A DNA stretch of 64,000 bases from Cellvibrionaceae bacterium (GTDB taxonomy: Bacteria > Pseudomonadota > Gammaproteobacteria > Pseudomonadales > Cellvibrionaceae), in contig JAGKWQ010000017.1 of NCBI GenBank assembly GCA_021151825.1, positions 1 to 64,000 on the forward strand, in the 5' to 3' direction. Position numbers and translations under genes: made by a program. How positions within the stretch are numbered: the stretch's first letter is position 1; every line of letters begins with the position of its first letter. A model generated the notes under the pieces. That model was not told the DNA's origin and did no database searches. It saw nothing but the letters and a program-made list of their open reading frames with translations. This document shows, one piece after another, positions 17,484-26,127 of the stretch.

Positions 17484-18599
17484 ATGAAGCCAGCCGTAAA
17501 ACCCCGCAACCCCAATTTCTCATCTGGCCCTTGTAGCAAGCGCCCGGGCTACAGCCTTGATCAACTTGATATCTCTACCCTTGGCCGCTCGCATCGCTCA
17601 ACCATTGGCAAAGCAGCACTTCAACGCGCATGTGACGATACTGCCGAGTTGCTTGGTTTGCCGGAAGGTTATCGCGTAGGCGTGGTTCCCGGTTCAGACA
17701 CCGGTGCGGTTGAAATGGCCATGTGGTCTTTGTTAGGTGCACGCGGTGTAGATATTTTGCAATGGGAGTCTTTCGGTAAAGGTTGGTTGAGCGATGCCAC
17801 TAAAGAGTTGAAGTTGGCTGTGAATGCTCATGAAGCTGATTACGGTTTGCTGCCGGATTTGTCCAAAGTTAATTTTGATAATGACGTAATTTTCACTTGG
17901 AACGGCACCACCTCCGGTGTAAAAGTTCCTAATGGTGACTGGATTCCGGCTGATCGCAAAGGCCTGACTATTTGCGATGCGACCTCTGCCGTATTTGCGA
18001 TGGATTTGCCTTGGGACAAGCTCGACGTCATCACTTACAGCTGGCAAAAAGTTCTCGGCGGTGAAGGTGCTCACGGGATGTTGATTCTGAGTCCGCGCGC
18101 TGTTGAGCGCTTGGAAACCTACAAACCAAGCTGGCCGATGCCGAAATTGTTCCGCATGACCAGCGGTGGCAAGTTACAGGAAGGTATTTTTAAAGGTGAC
18201 ACCATCAATACTCCATCCATGCTGGCTGTTGCCGATTATCTGGATGCGCTGGATTGGGTTCGTTCTATCGGTGGCGTGAAAGAAACTATTGCTCGCTCTA
18301 ATGCTAACCTGGATGTGTTGAAGCGATTTGTCGCCGCCAATGACTGGATCGACTTTTTGGCGCAGACTCCGGAAACCCTATCAAACACCAGTGTGTGCTT
18401 CACCTTGAAAGCAACTCCTGATCAGGTAAAAGCCTTGATCAAGTTGTTGGATAAAGAAGGCGTGGCCTATGACATTGGCGCTTACCGCGATGCGCCACCG
18501 GGCTTGCGTTTCTGGGCTGGTGCTACGGTTGGTGCGGAAGATCTTGAAGCCGTTTTGCCCTGGTTGACCTGGGCTTACAACGAAGTCACGGCCGCTTGA
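17484..18599 (+). CDS. serC: Phosphoserine aminotransferase, alphaproteobacterial/archaeal-type
   Basis: 371 residues. PLP enzyme of serine synthesis (3-phosphohydroxypyruvate plus glutamate to phosphoserine), possibly also pyridoxine synthesis. The N-terminus N-F-S-S-G-P-C-S-K-R-P-G-Y-S-L is the mark of the less common SerC subfamily known mainly from alphaproteobacteria, not the usual gammaproteobacterial N-F-S-A-G-P form. The PLP-binding lysine is K189 in S-W-Q-K-V-L-G-G-E-G-A-H-G. Upstream, a CATAAT-like -10 stands near 17362. Paired with serA downstream, though a terminator lies between them. Confidence 0.93.
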   Translation: MKPAVKPRNPNFSSGPCSKRPGYSLDQLDISTLGRSHRSTIGKAALQRACDDTAELLGLPEGYRVGVVPGSDTGAVEMAMWSLLGARGVDILQWESFGKGWLSDATKELKLAVNAHEADYGLLPDLSKVNFDNDVIFTWNGTTSGVKVPNGDWIPADRKGLTICDATSAVFAMDLPWDKLDVITYSWQKVLGGEGAHGMLILSPRAVERLETYKPSWPMPKLFRMTSGGKLQEGIFKGDTINTPSMLAVADYLDALDWVRSIGGVKETIARSNANLDVLKRFVAANDWIDFLAQTPETLSNTSVCFTLKATPDQVKALIKLLDKEGVAYDIGAYRDAPPGLRFWAGATVGAEDLEAVLPWLTWAYNEVTAA

Positions 18600-18621
18600 T
18601 ATTGATTGATGTAACGACTCA

Positions 18622-18646
18622 GGCCGTGTTTTTACACGGCCTTTTT
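18622..18646 (+). terminator. Intrinsic terminator between serC and serA
   Basis: GGCCGTGT (18622-18629), TTTT loop, ACACGGCC (18634-18641), then TTTTT. It would lower serA expression relative to serC unless read-through or an internal promoter operates. Confidence 0.85.
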
Positions 18647-18672
18647 GTTAGCAGATTTGAGGAAGAAAGCTC

Positions 18673-19848
18673 ATGTTTAAAATAAAAACTTACAATGCGA
18701 TTTCGGTAAAAGGCCTTAATCGTTTCCCCCGCGAAAACTACGAAGTTGCCAGCGATATTGGTGCTCCTGATGCCTATATTTTGCGCAGCCATAAATTGCA
18801 GGGCGAGCCTTTACCTGAATCGGTAAAAGCGGTTGCCCGTGCTGGTGCTGGCACCAACAATGTTCCGGTTGAGGAATACACCAAAAAAGGTGTGGTAGTT
18901 TTTAACTCTCCGGGTGCCAACGCTAACGCCGTTAAAGAACTGGTGCTGGCCGGCATGTTGCTGGGATCGCGTGGTATTGTTTCCGGCATGAATTATGTGA
19001 ATGGTTTAACTCACATGACCGATGCCGATGAAATGTCCAAACTGCTGGAAAAAGAAAAATCCAATTTTGCCGGAATGGAAGTTCAGGGAAAAACCCTGGG
19101 TATTGTCGGCTTGGGCGCGATTGGTTCTTTGATTGCTGATGCGGCACTCGCATTGGGAATGAATGTAGTGGGTTTCGATCCGGCATTATCTGTAGAAGCT
19201 GCATGGCGTTTGCCAAACCAGGTTGGTCGTATGGAGAACCTGCAATCATTATTGGCGCGCTCGGACTACATCACTTTACATGTGCCTGCGATTCCTGCGA
19301 CCAAGCATTTAATCAATGCTGATACCCTGAAAGTCTTCAAAAAGGGTGCAGTGCTGCTGAATTTTGCGCGTGAAGCGATTGTAGATGCGCATGCGGTAGT
19401 TGAAAGTTTGGATGCTGGCCATTTGGGCAAATACATTTGCGATTTCCCCGAGCCAATTCTGCTCAACCGCAATGATGTGTTGGCGATGCCACACATCGGT
19501 GCCAGCACCGAAGAGGCTGAGGAAAACTGCGCAATTATGGCTGCAGATCAGTTGGTGGATTACCTGGAAAACGGCAACATAAAAAATTCCGTGAATTTCC
19601 CGGCGGTATCGATGGATCGCAATCAAAATATTGGTGCACGTATTACATTCTCTAACGAAAATGTGTCCGGCGTTCTTGGTCACGTGCTTTCAGTGTTGGC
19701 GGATAATAAAGTCAATGTGATCGATATGGTGAATAAAAGTCGTGGCGATGTTGCGTACAATATTATCGATGTTGAGCAAGCTCCGGCTGCAAGCGTTATC
19801 GATGCGCTGGCTAAAGTTGAGCATGTAATCGCGGTGCGTGTGATTTAA
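18673..19848 (+). CDS. serA: D-3-phosphoglycerate dehydrogenase with ACT domain
   Basis: 391 residues. First step of serine synthesis (3-phosphoglycerate to 3-phosphohydroxypyruvate, NAD-linked). Rossmann motif G-L-G-A-I-G-S-L-I-A (about 150-159) with acidic F-D-P after it. The catalytic region has F-A-R-E-A-I-V-D in place of the commoner F-S-R-G form, and the late M-P-H-I-G-A-S-T-E-E-A-E-E-N motif carries the active-site His. A C-terminal ACT domain (about 318-391) suggests serine feedback. The N-terminus is short, as in the compact ~390-residue class. RBS GAGGAA precedes the ATG. Confidence 0.93.
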   Translation: MFKIKTYNAISVKGLNRFPRENYEVASDIGAPDAYILRSHKLQGEPLPESVKAVARAGAGTNNVPVEEYTKKGVVVFNSPGANANAVKELVLAGMLLGSRGIVSGMNYVNGLTHMTDADEMSKLLEKEKSNFAGMEVQGKTLGIVGLGAIGSLIADAALALGMNVVGFDPALSVEAAWRLPNQVGRMENLQSLLARSDYITLHVPAIPATKHLINADTLKVFKKGAVLLNFAREAIVDAHAVVESLDAGHLGKYICDFPEPILLNRNDVLAMPHIGASTEEAEENCAIMAADQLVDYLENGNIKNSVNFPAVSMDRNQNIGARITFSNENVSGVLGHVLSVLADNKVNVIDMVNKSRGDVAYNIIDVEQAPAASVIDALAKVEHVIAVRVI

Positions 19849-19886
19849 TTTTTATCTTACCATTCAAACATTCGGGAGCAGGGTAG

Positions 19887-20210
19887 ATGTATAAACTGGT
19901 CTTCTTTGTTCCCGAATCCCACCTTGAACTAGTAAAAACTGCTGTTTTTTCTGCCGGGGCCGGGCGCATTGGCAATTACGACCAATGTTGCTGGCAAGTG
20001 CCAGGTGTTGGGCAGTTTCGCCCATTGGCAGATGCGAATCCTTATATCGGTAGCTGCGGTCAGCTTGAAGTCTTGCATGAATATCGCGTTGAAATGATTT
20101 GTGCGAATGAGTTTATTCAAAACGCAGTAGTTGCTTTACGAGCGACGCACCCTTATGAGGAGCCGGCTTTTGAGGTCCTCCATCTTATTGATGTGGAAGC
20201 AGGCAGATGA
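19887..20210 (+). CDS. Nif3/YqfO-associated CutA-like domain protein
   Basis: 107 residues. It matches the stand-alone form of the CutA-like domain inserted in YqfO/Nif3 proteins: start Y-K-L-V-F-F-V-P, then G-A-G-x-I-G-N-Y-D-x-C, G-x-F-R-P, and the ending R-x-x-H-P-Y-E-E-P-A-F-E-V. Role unproven; metal binding and a PII-like trimer fold are inferred for the family. Its stop overlaps the start of the Nudix gene (ATGA), so the two are translationally coupled. Confidence 0.85.
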   Translation: MYKLVFFVPESHLELVKTAVFSAGAGRIGNYDQCCWQVPGVGQFRPLADANPYIGSCGQLEVLHEYRVEMICANEFIQNAVVALRATHPYEEPAFEVLHLIDVEAGR

Positions 20211-20791
20211 GTTTCTCCTTATTTAATACGCTTTCCACGGAATTGTCCGATTCTCTAAGCTCTGATGTCAGTCAGTCTCATGCGGCCGTCATTTTGCTAT
20301 TAAGTCGCGGCGATAACCCTGCATTACTTTTTACTAAACGGGCATTGCATTTACGTAATCATCCCGGTGAAGTTTGTTTTCCAGGTGGCATGCGTGAACC
20401 TGGTGATGTTGATTTGTTGGCGACTGCTTTGCGTGAGATGGAAGAAGAAATTGGTCTTCCTGCGCATGAGGTGCAGGTTCTTGGTCGATTGCCTGAAGCC
20501 CATACACGTGTTGGAACCCGGGTAACTCCTTTTGTCGCGAGTTTCGATGCGAGTTATCCGCTCGTTGCTGCAATTTCTGAACTTGACTCTATTTTTATGG
20601 TGCCGCTATCGCTATTTGAGCAGGGGATTATGGTTCGTGAAGATGTCTTCGAGCGGGAGGGTCGCAGTTATACGATTCCCGTCTACCATTATCAGGAGTA
20701 TGAAATCTGGGGCTTTACGGCGGCTGTTACTGCCCGTTTTTTGTGCCTGATAACTAAAGCGAATGAGTCAAAATTGATAAATAATTCATAA
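20207..20791 (+). CDS. Nudix hydrolase, CoA pyrophosphatase-like (NudL/YeaB)
   Basis: 194 residues. Likely splits coenzyme A or acyl-CoA into 4'-phosphopantetheine and 3',5'-ADP. The CoA-Nudix signature L-F-T-K-R-x-x-x-L-R-x-H-P-G-E-V-C-F-P-G-G leads directly into the Nudix box G-G-M-R-E-P-G-D-x-D-x-x-x-T-A-L-R-E-x-x-E-E-I-G-L, with all metal-binding Glu residues present. Overlaps the preceding gene by 4 bp. The acyl-CoA genes that follow make a CoA-turnover role fitting but not proven. Confidence 0.9.
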   Translation: MSFSLFNTLSTELSDSLSSDVSQSHAAVILLLSRGDNPALLFTKRALHLRNHPGEVCFPGGMREPGDVDLLATALREMEEEIGLPAHEVQVLGRLPEAHTRVGTRVTPFVASFDASYPLVAAISELDSIFMVPLSLFEQGIMVREDVFEREGRSYTIPVYHYQEYEIWGFTAAVTARFLCLITKANESKLINNS

Positions 20792-20967
20792 CTTTTGGTT
20801 CTTTCTGGCTATATTGACTGGATTATTTGACATAAAAGATTCATCTAGGCAAAGATGCAGGCCAATGCTCCTCATTTTGGTGCGAGCCACACAATGATTA
20901 TCAACCAGTCAGTGATTAGATATTCACTATATTTATTTCTCGATGGGCTTTGTCCCGGTGGTTAAGG

Positions 20968-22758
20968 ATGAGCAATTACCAGACCCCTCTACGCGATATT
21001 AACTTCACACTTTTTGAACTATTGGACTACTCGGGACACTGTTCACTCATTGGCCAACCTGCATTGGACTCCGAACTGGTTAATGCATTTTTGACAGAAG
21101 CAGCACGTTTTTCTGAAGTTGTACTCGCCCCCCTTGGTCCATTGGGCGATAGAGCCGGTTGCCAGCTTATTGATGGAAAGGTAATCACTCCACCCGGCTT
21201 CAAAGAGGCTTATCAGCAATATTGTGAAGCGGGTTGGCCCACGCTGTCGCGCTCTGGCTTATATGGTGGCCAAGGTCTTCCGCAATCACTGGGAATTGTG
21301 CTGAGCGAAATCCTGGGTACACCCAATTGGGCATGGGGTATGTATGTGGGGTTATCCCAAGGTGCGATGCATACCATCGAAACCCATGGAAGCCAGCGCC
21401 AGAAACAACAATATTTGCCATCGCTTATTTCGGGGCGTTGGACCGGGACCATGTGCCTGACCGAGTCACAAGCTGGTAGTGATTTAGGATTGCTGAAAAC
21501 CAAGGCTGAAGCGTGTACTGATGGTAGTTATAAAATTACCGGTACCAAGATTTTTATCTCATCTGGCGATCATGACCTCGCCGAAAATATCGTTCACATC
21601 GTTCTTGCCCGTTTGCCGGATGCCCCTCCGGGAACCAAGGGGATTTCGCTATTCGTGGTCCCAAAAATTCTTGTTAGTGACATTGGCGAATTACAGGAGC
21701 AGAACAAAATTCATTGTTCTGCCATCGAACATAAAATGGGTATTCACGGCAATGCGACTTGCGTGTTGAATTTTGAAGGCGCTACCGGTTGGCTATTAGG
21801 GGATGTTAATAAAGGCCTGAACCAGATGTTCACTTTTATGAATCTCGCACGAATAGGTTCGGGATTGCAGGGCCTTGCCCATGGGGAGCTGGGCTATCAG
21901 ATTGCACGTCGCTACGCTCGTGAGCGTTTACAGGCGCGTTCGGCCAATGGGCCTAAATACCCAAACAAAGCTGCTGACCCGATTATTGTTCATCCCGATG
22001 TGCGCCGCATGCTACTCACGCAGAAGGTTTTGGTAGAAGGGATTCGCATGCTTTGTTACTTTGCGACCTTGAAAATGGATTTAAGCCTGCACTCTGTAGA
22101 GCTTCAGGGGCGCGATAATGCGACCGATTTGCTGGGTGTGTTAACTCCTATCGTAAAGGCATTCAGTACCGAGGTTGGTTTCGAATCTGCCAATCTTGCT
22201 GTGCAATGTTTAGGTGGACACGGTTATATTCGAGAGTGGGGGCTGGAACAAAATCTGCGCGATTGCCGTATTGCGACTCTTTACGAAGGCACTACTGGTA
22301 TTCAGGCTTTGGATCTACTTGGACGCAAAATTATTGGTTCCGGTGGCAAAACACTGTTGGTATTGGCCACTGAAATAGCGGATTTCTGCGTTGATTGTGC
22401 GAATGATGAGCAGTTGGCGCAACATGTCACACAATTGGCTACACTCAATCAGGAGTGGCAGCAATTAGGTTTGGATATTGCGGCCAAAGCGCAGGAAAAC
22501 CCGGATGAAATCGGAGCCGCAGCGGTGGATTATCTGATGTATTCGGGCTATCTTGTGCTCGCTTATTTATGGCTCAGGGCAGAAAAAGTTGCGCGTGGGC
22601 AATTGGCATTCGCTCCGGAAGATACGAGTTTTTATAATGCTAAACTGGCCTCGGCTGATTTTTATTTTGCGCGCATTTTGCCGCGTACAGCAGGGTTGGT
22701 TCAGGCAATTAAGTCGGGTGCTGATAATTTAATGAATTTGCCCGATGATAGTTTCTAA
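20968..22758 (+). CDS. Acyl-CoA dehydrogenase (long form, DmdC/AcdB-like)
   Basis: About 596 residues, the longer ~600-residue class with an added C-terminal domain. FAD-dependent dehydrogenation of an acyl-CoA. The FAD/substrate loop M-C-L-T-E-S-Q-A-G-S-D-L-G, the Q-C-L-G-G-H-G-Y-I-R-E motif and the late L-Y-E-G-T-T-G-I-Q-A-L-D motif with catalytic Glu are intact. The frame extends to a TTG at 20950; the ATG at 20968, with GGTGG upstream, matches family N-termini better. Followed after 33 bp by an acyl-CoA ligase, so an acyl-degradation operon is likely. Confidence 0.92.
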   Translation: MSNYQTPLRDINFTLFELLDYSGHCSLIGQPALDSELVNAFLTEAARFSEVVLAPLGPLGDRAGCQLIDGKVITPPGFKEAYQQYCEAGWPTLSRSGLYGGQGLPQSLGIVLSEILGTPNWAWGMYVGLSQGAMHTIETHGSQRQKQQYLPSLISGRWTGTMCLTESQAGSDLGLLKTKAEACTDGSYKITGTKIFISSGDHDLAENIVHIVLARLPDAPPGTKGISLFVVPKILVSDIGELQEQNKIHCSAIEHKMGIHGNATCVLNFEGATGWLLGDVNKGLNQMFTFMNLARIGSGLQGLAHGELGYQIARRYARERLQARSANGPKYPNKAADPIIVHPDVRRMLLTQKVLVEGIRMLCYFATLKMDLSLHSVELQGRDNATDLLGVLTPIVKAFSTEVGFESANLAVQCLGGHGYIREWGLEQNLRDCRIATLYEGTTGIQALDLLGRKIIGSGGKTLLVLATEIADFCVDCANDEQLAQHVTQLATLNQEWQQLGLDIAAKAQENPDEIGAAAVDYLMYSGYLVLAYLWLRAEKVARGQLAFAPEDTSFYNAKLASADFYFARILPRTAGLVQAIKSGADNLMNLPDDSF

Positions 22759-22791
22759 ACGATTTACCATAACAATAGTGGAGATACCTAC

Positions 22792-24423
22792 ATGTCGCTG
22801 AATTACGACAGAACTCTCGCGGAAGTATTTGCGCAATCCTGTAAACAATTCGCGGACTGTAAAGCATTCACTTGTATGGGGCACACGTTGACCTATGCCG
22901 ACCTTGATCATCTGTCAGGGCGTTTTGCTGCTTATTTGCAGCAGCACACCCAATTACAACCGGGTGACAGAATTGCGGTGCAGTTACCTAATGTTTTGCA
23001 GTATCCCGTTGTAGTGTTCGGAGCATTGCGTGCAGGCCTCGTGGTTGTTAACACGAATCCACTTTACACCCCGCATGAAATAAAACATCAATTAAATGAT
23101 TCGGGTGCGAAAGCGTTGGTTGTTTTGGCGAATATCGCCAAGAATGCTGCAACGATTATTGGTGAAACGAAAGTAGAGCAAGTCATTGTGACTGAGCTAG
23201 CTGACTTGCATTCGCCAGTGAAACGCATATTGTTGAATTTTGCGGTTAAATATTTGAAAAAACTGGTACCCCCTTTTTCATTCCCGCAACAAATTTCTTT
23301 GAATAAAGCGTTATCTTTACCTTCAAAACCCTGGCAGCCAGTACCGCAAACTCCGGCCGATATTGCGGTGTTGCAATACACTGGCGGCACTACTGGTGTA
23401 GCAAAAGGTGCGATGCTAACTCATTGCAATCTTGTGGCGAATATGGCGCAGTTAAATGAGCGGATGAAAAATGTTTTTCGTCCCAAGCAAGAGATTTACG
23501 TAGCGCCATTGCCGTTGTATCACATTTATTCTTTTACTATTCACTGCACATCGGCAGTGGAGCTGGGTAATCACAGTTTATTAATCCCTAATCCTCGCGA
23601 TATTCCTGGTTTCGTAAAGACCTTGCAAAGAACTCCGTTCACTTTTTTTGTAGGGTTAAACACATTATTCAATGCACTAATGCGCAACCCTGATTTTGCC
23701 AAGCTGGATTTCAGTAACCTGCGCTTGACCTGTTCAGGTGGAATGGCGCTAACAGCGGAAACTGCACGGCATTGGCTGGAGGTCACCAAGGCACCTATTA
23801 GTGAAGGTTATGGTTTAACCGAAACTTCTCCAGTGGTATCTAATAATCCATTAGAAAATGTGCAGCATGGCACTGTAGGTTTGCCATTGATTGATACTGA
23901 AACCAAAGTAATTGACGATAACAACAACAGCTTGCCAACTGGCGAAGCGGGTGAGTTGTGTGTGCGTGGTCCACAAGTAATGAAAGGTTACTGGCAACGC
24001 CCTGATGCTACCGCCGAAGTTATTGATAGTGACGGTTGGTTTAAAACGGGTGATATTGCAGTAATTCAACCGGATGGATTTATCAAAATTGTTGATCGTA
24101 AAAAAGATATGATCAACGTTAGTGGTTTTAAAGTGTTCCCCAATGAGGTTGAAGATGCATTAAGCAATCATCCTGATATTGTTGAGGTGGCGATTGTCGG
24201 TGTACCAGATGGTGAAGGCAGTGAAACGGTGAAAGCCTTTATTGTTACCGCGAATGAATCGCTGACCATTGAGCAAGTGCGCAAATATGCCAAAGAAACC
24301 TTAACCGCGTATAAGGTTCCCCATTTAATTGAGTTTCGTAAGGAATTGCCGAAAACCAACGTCGGAAAAATTTTACGACGTGAATTGCGCGATCAGGAAG
24401 TTGCTAAAAACGCCAAGAAATAA
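22792..24423 (+). CDS. fadD: Long-chain acyl-CoA synthetase, FadD-like
   Basis: 543 residues. Activates fatty acids to acyl-CoA through acyl-adenylate. The AMP-binding P-loop is Y-T-G-G-T-T-G-V-A-K-G (about 198-208). G-Y-G-L-T-E-T-S-P and the hinge region D-x-x-G-W-F-K-T-G-D-I-A, D-R-K-K-D-M-I-N-V-S-G-F-K-V are present, with the late catalytic Lys in K-T-N-V-G-K-I-L-R-R. It sits between the acyl-CoA dehydrogenase and a patatin-like lipase, which together could release, activate and oxidise lipid acyl chains. Confidence 0.93.
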   Translation: MSLNYDRTLAEVFAQSCKQFADCKAFTCMGHTLTYADLDHLSGRFAAYLQQHTQLQPGDRIAVQLPNVLQYPVVVFGALRAGLVVVNTNPLYTPHEIKHQLNDSGAKALVVLANIAKNAATIIGETKVEQVIVTELADLHSPVKRILLNFAVKYLKKLVPPFSFPQQISLNKALSLPSKPWQPVPQTPADIAVLQYTGGTTGVAKGAMLTHCNLVANMAQLNERMKNVFRPKQEIYVAPLPLYHIYSFTIHCTSAVELGNHSLLIPNPRDIPGFVKTLQRTPFTFFVGLNTLFNALMRNPDFAKLDFSNLRLTCSGGMALTAETARHWLEVTKAPISEGYGLTETSPVVSNNPLENVQHGTVGLPLIDTETKVIDDNNNSLPTGEAGELCVRGPQVMKGYWQRPDATAEVIDSDGWFKTGDIAVIQPDGFIKIVDRKKDMINVSGFKVFPNEVEDALSNHPDIVEVAIVGVPDGEGSETVKAFIVTANESLTIEQVRKYAKETLTAYKVPHLIEFRKELPKTNVGKILRRELRDQEVAKNAKK

Positions 24424-24426
24424 TTT

Positions 24427-25566
24427 ATGAAGCGCGCGTTAATTCTATCGGGTGGCGGTGCACGCGCCGCCTATCAGGTTGGTGTGTTAAAAGCGCTGGC
24501 AGAAATTTTGCCAGACGATATTGAAAATCCATTTCCGATTATTTGTGGCACCTCAGCCGGGGCCATTAATGCCTTGGCGATTGCCTCTCACCCCGGTAAT
24601 TTCAAGGCCGCTGTTAATGGGCTTGCGGCTATGTGGCAGAGCCTGGAAATAGGGCAGGTTTATCTTCATGGGTGGGCCGATATTTTTAAGGGGCTCGCCT
24701 ATCTTGGTTTCTCCCTGATGAATGAAGGTATGGGGCGGCGCAGGCCTTTATCATTATTGGATAATGGTCCCCTCTGGAATTTATTGGGCTCCAAAATTAA
24801 TTTTGAAAATCTTAATGGCGCGATCAGTTCAGGCAAGTTGCTTGCAGTTAGCATTTCGGCCATGGGTTATACGTCGGGCCATTCAGTAAGTTTTTTTCAA
24901 GGGCATCCCGATTTACAAGGCTGGAATCGCTATCGCCGCGCAGGTGTTCCGACGCATTTGCGTCTAGAGCATTTACTGGCATCTTCCGCAATTCCTACTA
25001 TTTTTCCAGCGGTTCGTATTAATCGCGAATATTTTGGTGATGGTGCTTTGCGTCAACTCGCGCCTATGAGCCCAGCATTGCATTTGGGGGCAGATTCATT
25101 ATTTGTAATCGGGGTGAGTGGTAATCGCACCGCAATAAAAGCCAATCGCCGTGTTCCGCATCGGCATTCACCTTCCATGGGGCAAATTGTCGGTCACTTA
25201 TTTAACAGCGCCTTTGTGGATGCAATGGAAAGTGATCTGGAACATTTGGAACGCATGAATCATTTGCTCAAATTAATTCCTGAAGAACAACGGATTAAGG
25301 AAGGAATTTATTTACGCCCGGTAGAGAATATGGTGATTTCCCCGTCATCGCCTATCGATAGTATTGCAGGACGCAATGTGCGTTATTTACCTAAAAGTTT
25401 GCGCTTTTTTATGCGGGCAACGGGCTCTACTGCAAAAGGTGGTGGTGCCACCGCGGCGAGTTATTTATTGTTTTCCCAGGAGTTTATTACTGAGCTAATT
25501 GAGTTGGGGCGAGCAGATACATTGATTGAGGCTGAGAAAATACATGCTTTCTTTGCCAATAAGTAG
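24427..25566 (+). CDS. Patatin-like phospholipase
   Basis: 379 residues. Ser-Asp dyad lipid hydrolase. Oxyanion loop G-G-G-A-R-A-A-Y near the N-terminus, nucleophile elbow G-T-S-A-G-A with Ser43, and the D-G-A motif with Asp205. No signal peptide, so a cytoplasmic or inner-membrane role is expected (RssA-type group rather than secreted ExoU type). It starts 3 bp after the fadD stop, implying the same operon, and ends at a bidirectional terminator. Confidence 0.92.
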   Translation: MKRALILSGGGARAAYQVGVLKALAEILPDDIENPFPIICGTSAGAINALAIASHPGNFKAAVNGLAAMWQSLEIGQVYLHGWADIFKGLAYLGFSLMNEGMGRRRPLSLLDNGPLWNLLGSKINFENLNGAISSGKLLAVSISAMGYTSGHSVSFFQGHPDLQGWNRYRRAGVPTHLRLEHLLASSAIPTIFPAVRINREYFGDGALRQLAPMSPALHLGADSLFVIGVSGNRTAIKANRRVPHRHSPSMGQIVGHLFNSAFVDAMESDLEHLERMNHLLKLIPEEQRIKEGIYLRPVENMVISPSSPIDSIAGRNVRYLPKSLRFFMRATGSTAKGGGATAASYLLFSQEFITELIELGRADTLIEAEKIHAFFANK

Positions 25567-25590
25567 AATGGAAAATTATTAGCACAAATA

Positions 25591-25619
25591 AAAACGCCGC
25601 TATCAAGCGGCGTTTTTTT
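25591..25619. terminator. Bidirectional intrinsic terminator
   Basis: AAAACGCCGC pairs with GCGGCGTTTT around TATCAA, with further Ts downstream. It serves the patatin gene on the plus strand and the convergent DUF934 gene on the minus strand. Confidence 0.9.
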
Positions 25620-25623
25620 CACA

Positions 25624-26127
25624 TCAAGCGCGACGTCTGAATAGTGGTAACGGCTGATCCACAGATGCTTGATAGTATTCCTGAAAATCCTGCAACGATT
25701 TAACGGCTTCTTCCAGATTGGCTTCCGGATTGGCAAACGCGAAGGCATTAACACCGCAGCGGCGCAGGTAGCAAAGTTGGTCACGAATAAAATTACCTAC
25801 CGCACGCAACTCGCCAGTAAATCCGTAACGTTCACGCAGCAAGCGTGCAGTAGAAAATGAACGGCCATCCATAAACAGCGGAAAATTCACTCCGATGACC
25901 GCAAAGCGATTAGCTTCTGTGCCAATTAATTCAGCACTGTCATCACTGTCCAGCCACACACCAATATCAGTTCGTGCTTGCAGTGTTTCTTTTTGCGCGA
26001 GCCAGGTGCTGACAGGAATAATCACTTGGCCTGCAGGTACTTCCAGTGCGGCAACATCACCTTCCGGTTTTGCGATAAAGGTCCAGGTATTTTCAACAAT
26101 TGAGCCGTCTTTAATTAGCTTTGGCAT
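25624..26127 (-). CDS. DUF934 protein, sulfite-reductase partner
   Basis: About 167 residues. DUF934 proteins almost always stand directly after a CysI-type reductase in Pseudomonas-related bacteria and are thought to help assimilatory sulfite reduction. The family core G-V-W-L-D-S-D-D, F-P-x-F-x-D-G-R-S-F-S-x-A-R-L-L-R and the R-x-V-G-x-x-x-R-D-Q-L-x-x-L-x-R-C-G-x-x-x-F pattern are clear. The ATG at 26127 is preserved by AAGGAG; the longer frame from 26154 lacks this. It overlaps the reductase stop by 17 bp. Confidence 0.9.
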   Translation of the reverse strand: MPKLIKDGSIVENTWTFIAKPEGDVAALEVPAGQVIIPVSTWLAQKETLQARTDIGVWLDSDDSAELIGTEANRFAVIGVNFPLFMDGRSFSTARLLRERYGFTGELRAVGNFIRDQLCYLRRCGVNAFAFANPEANLEEAVKSLQDFQEYYQASVDQPLPLFRRRA

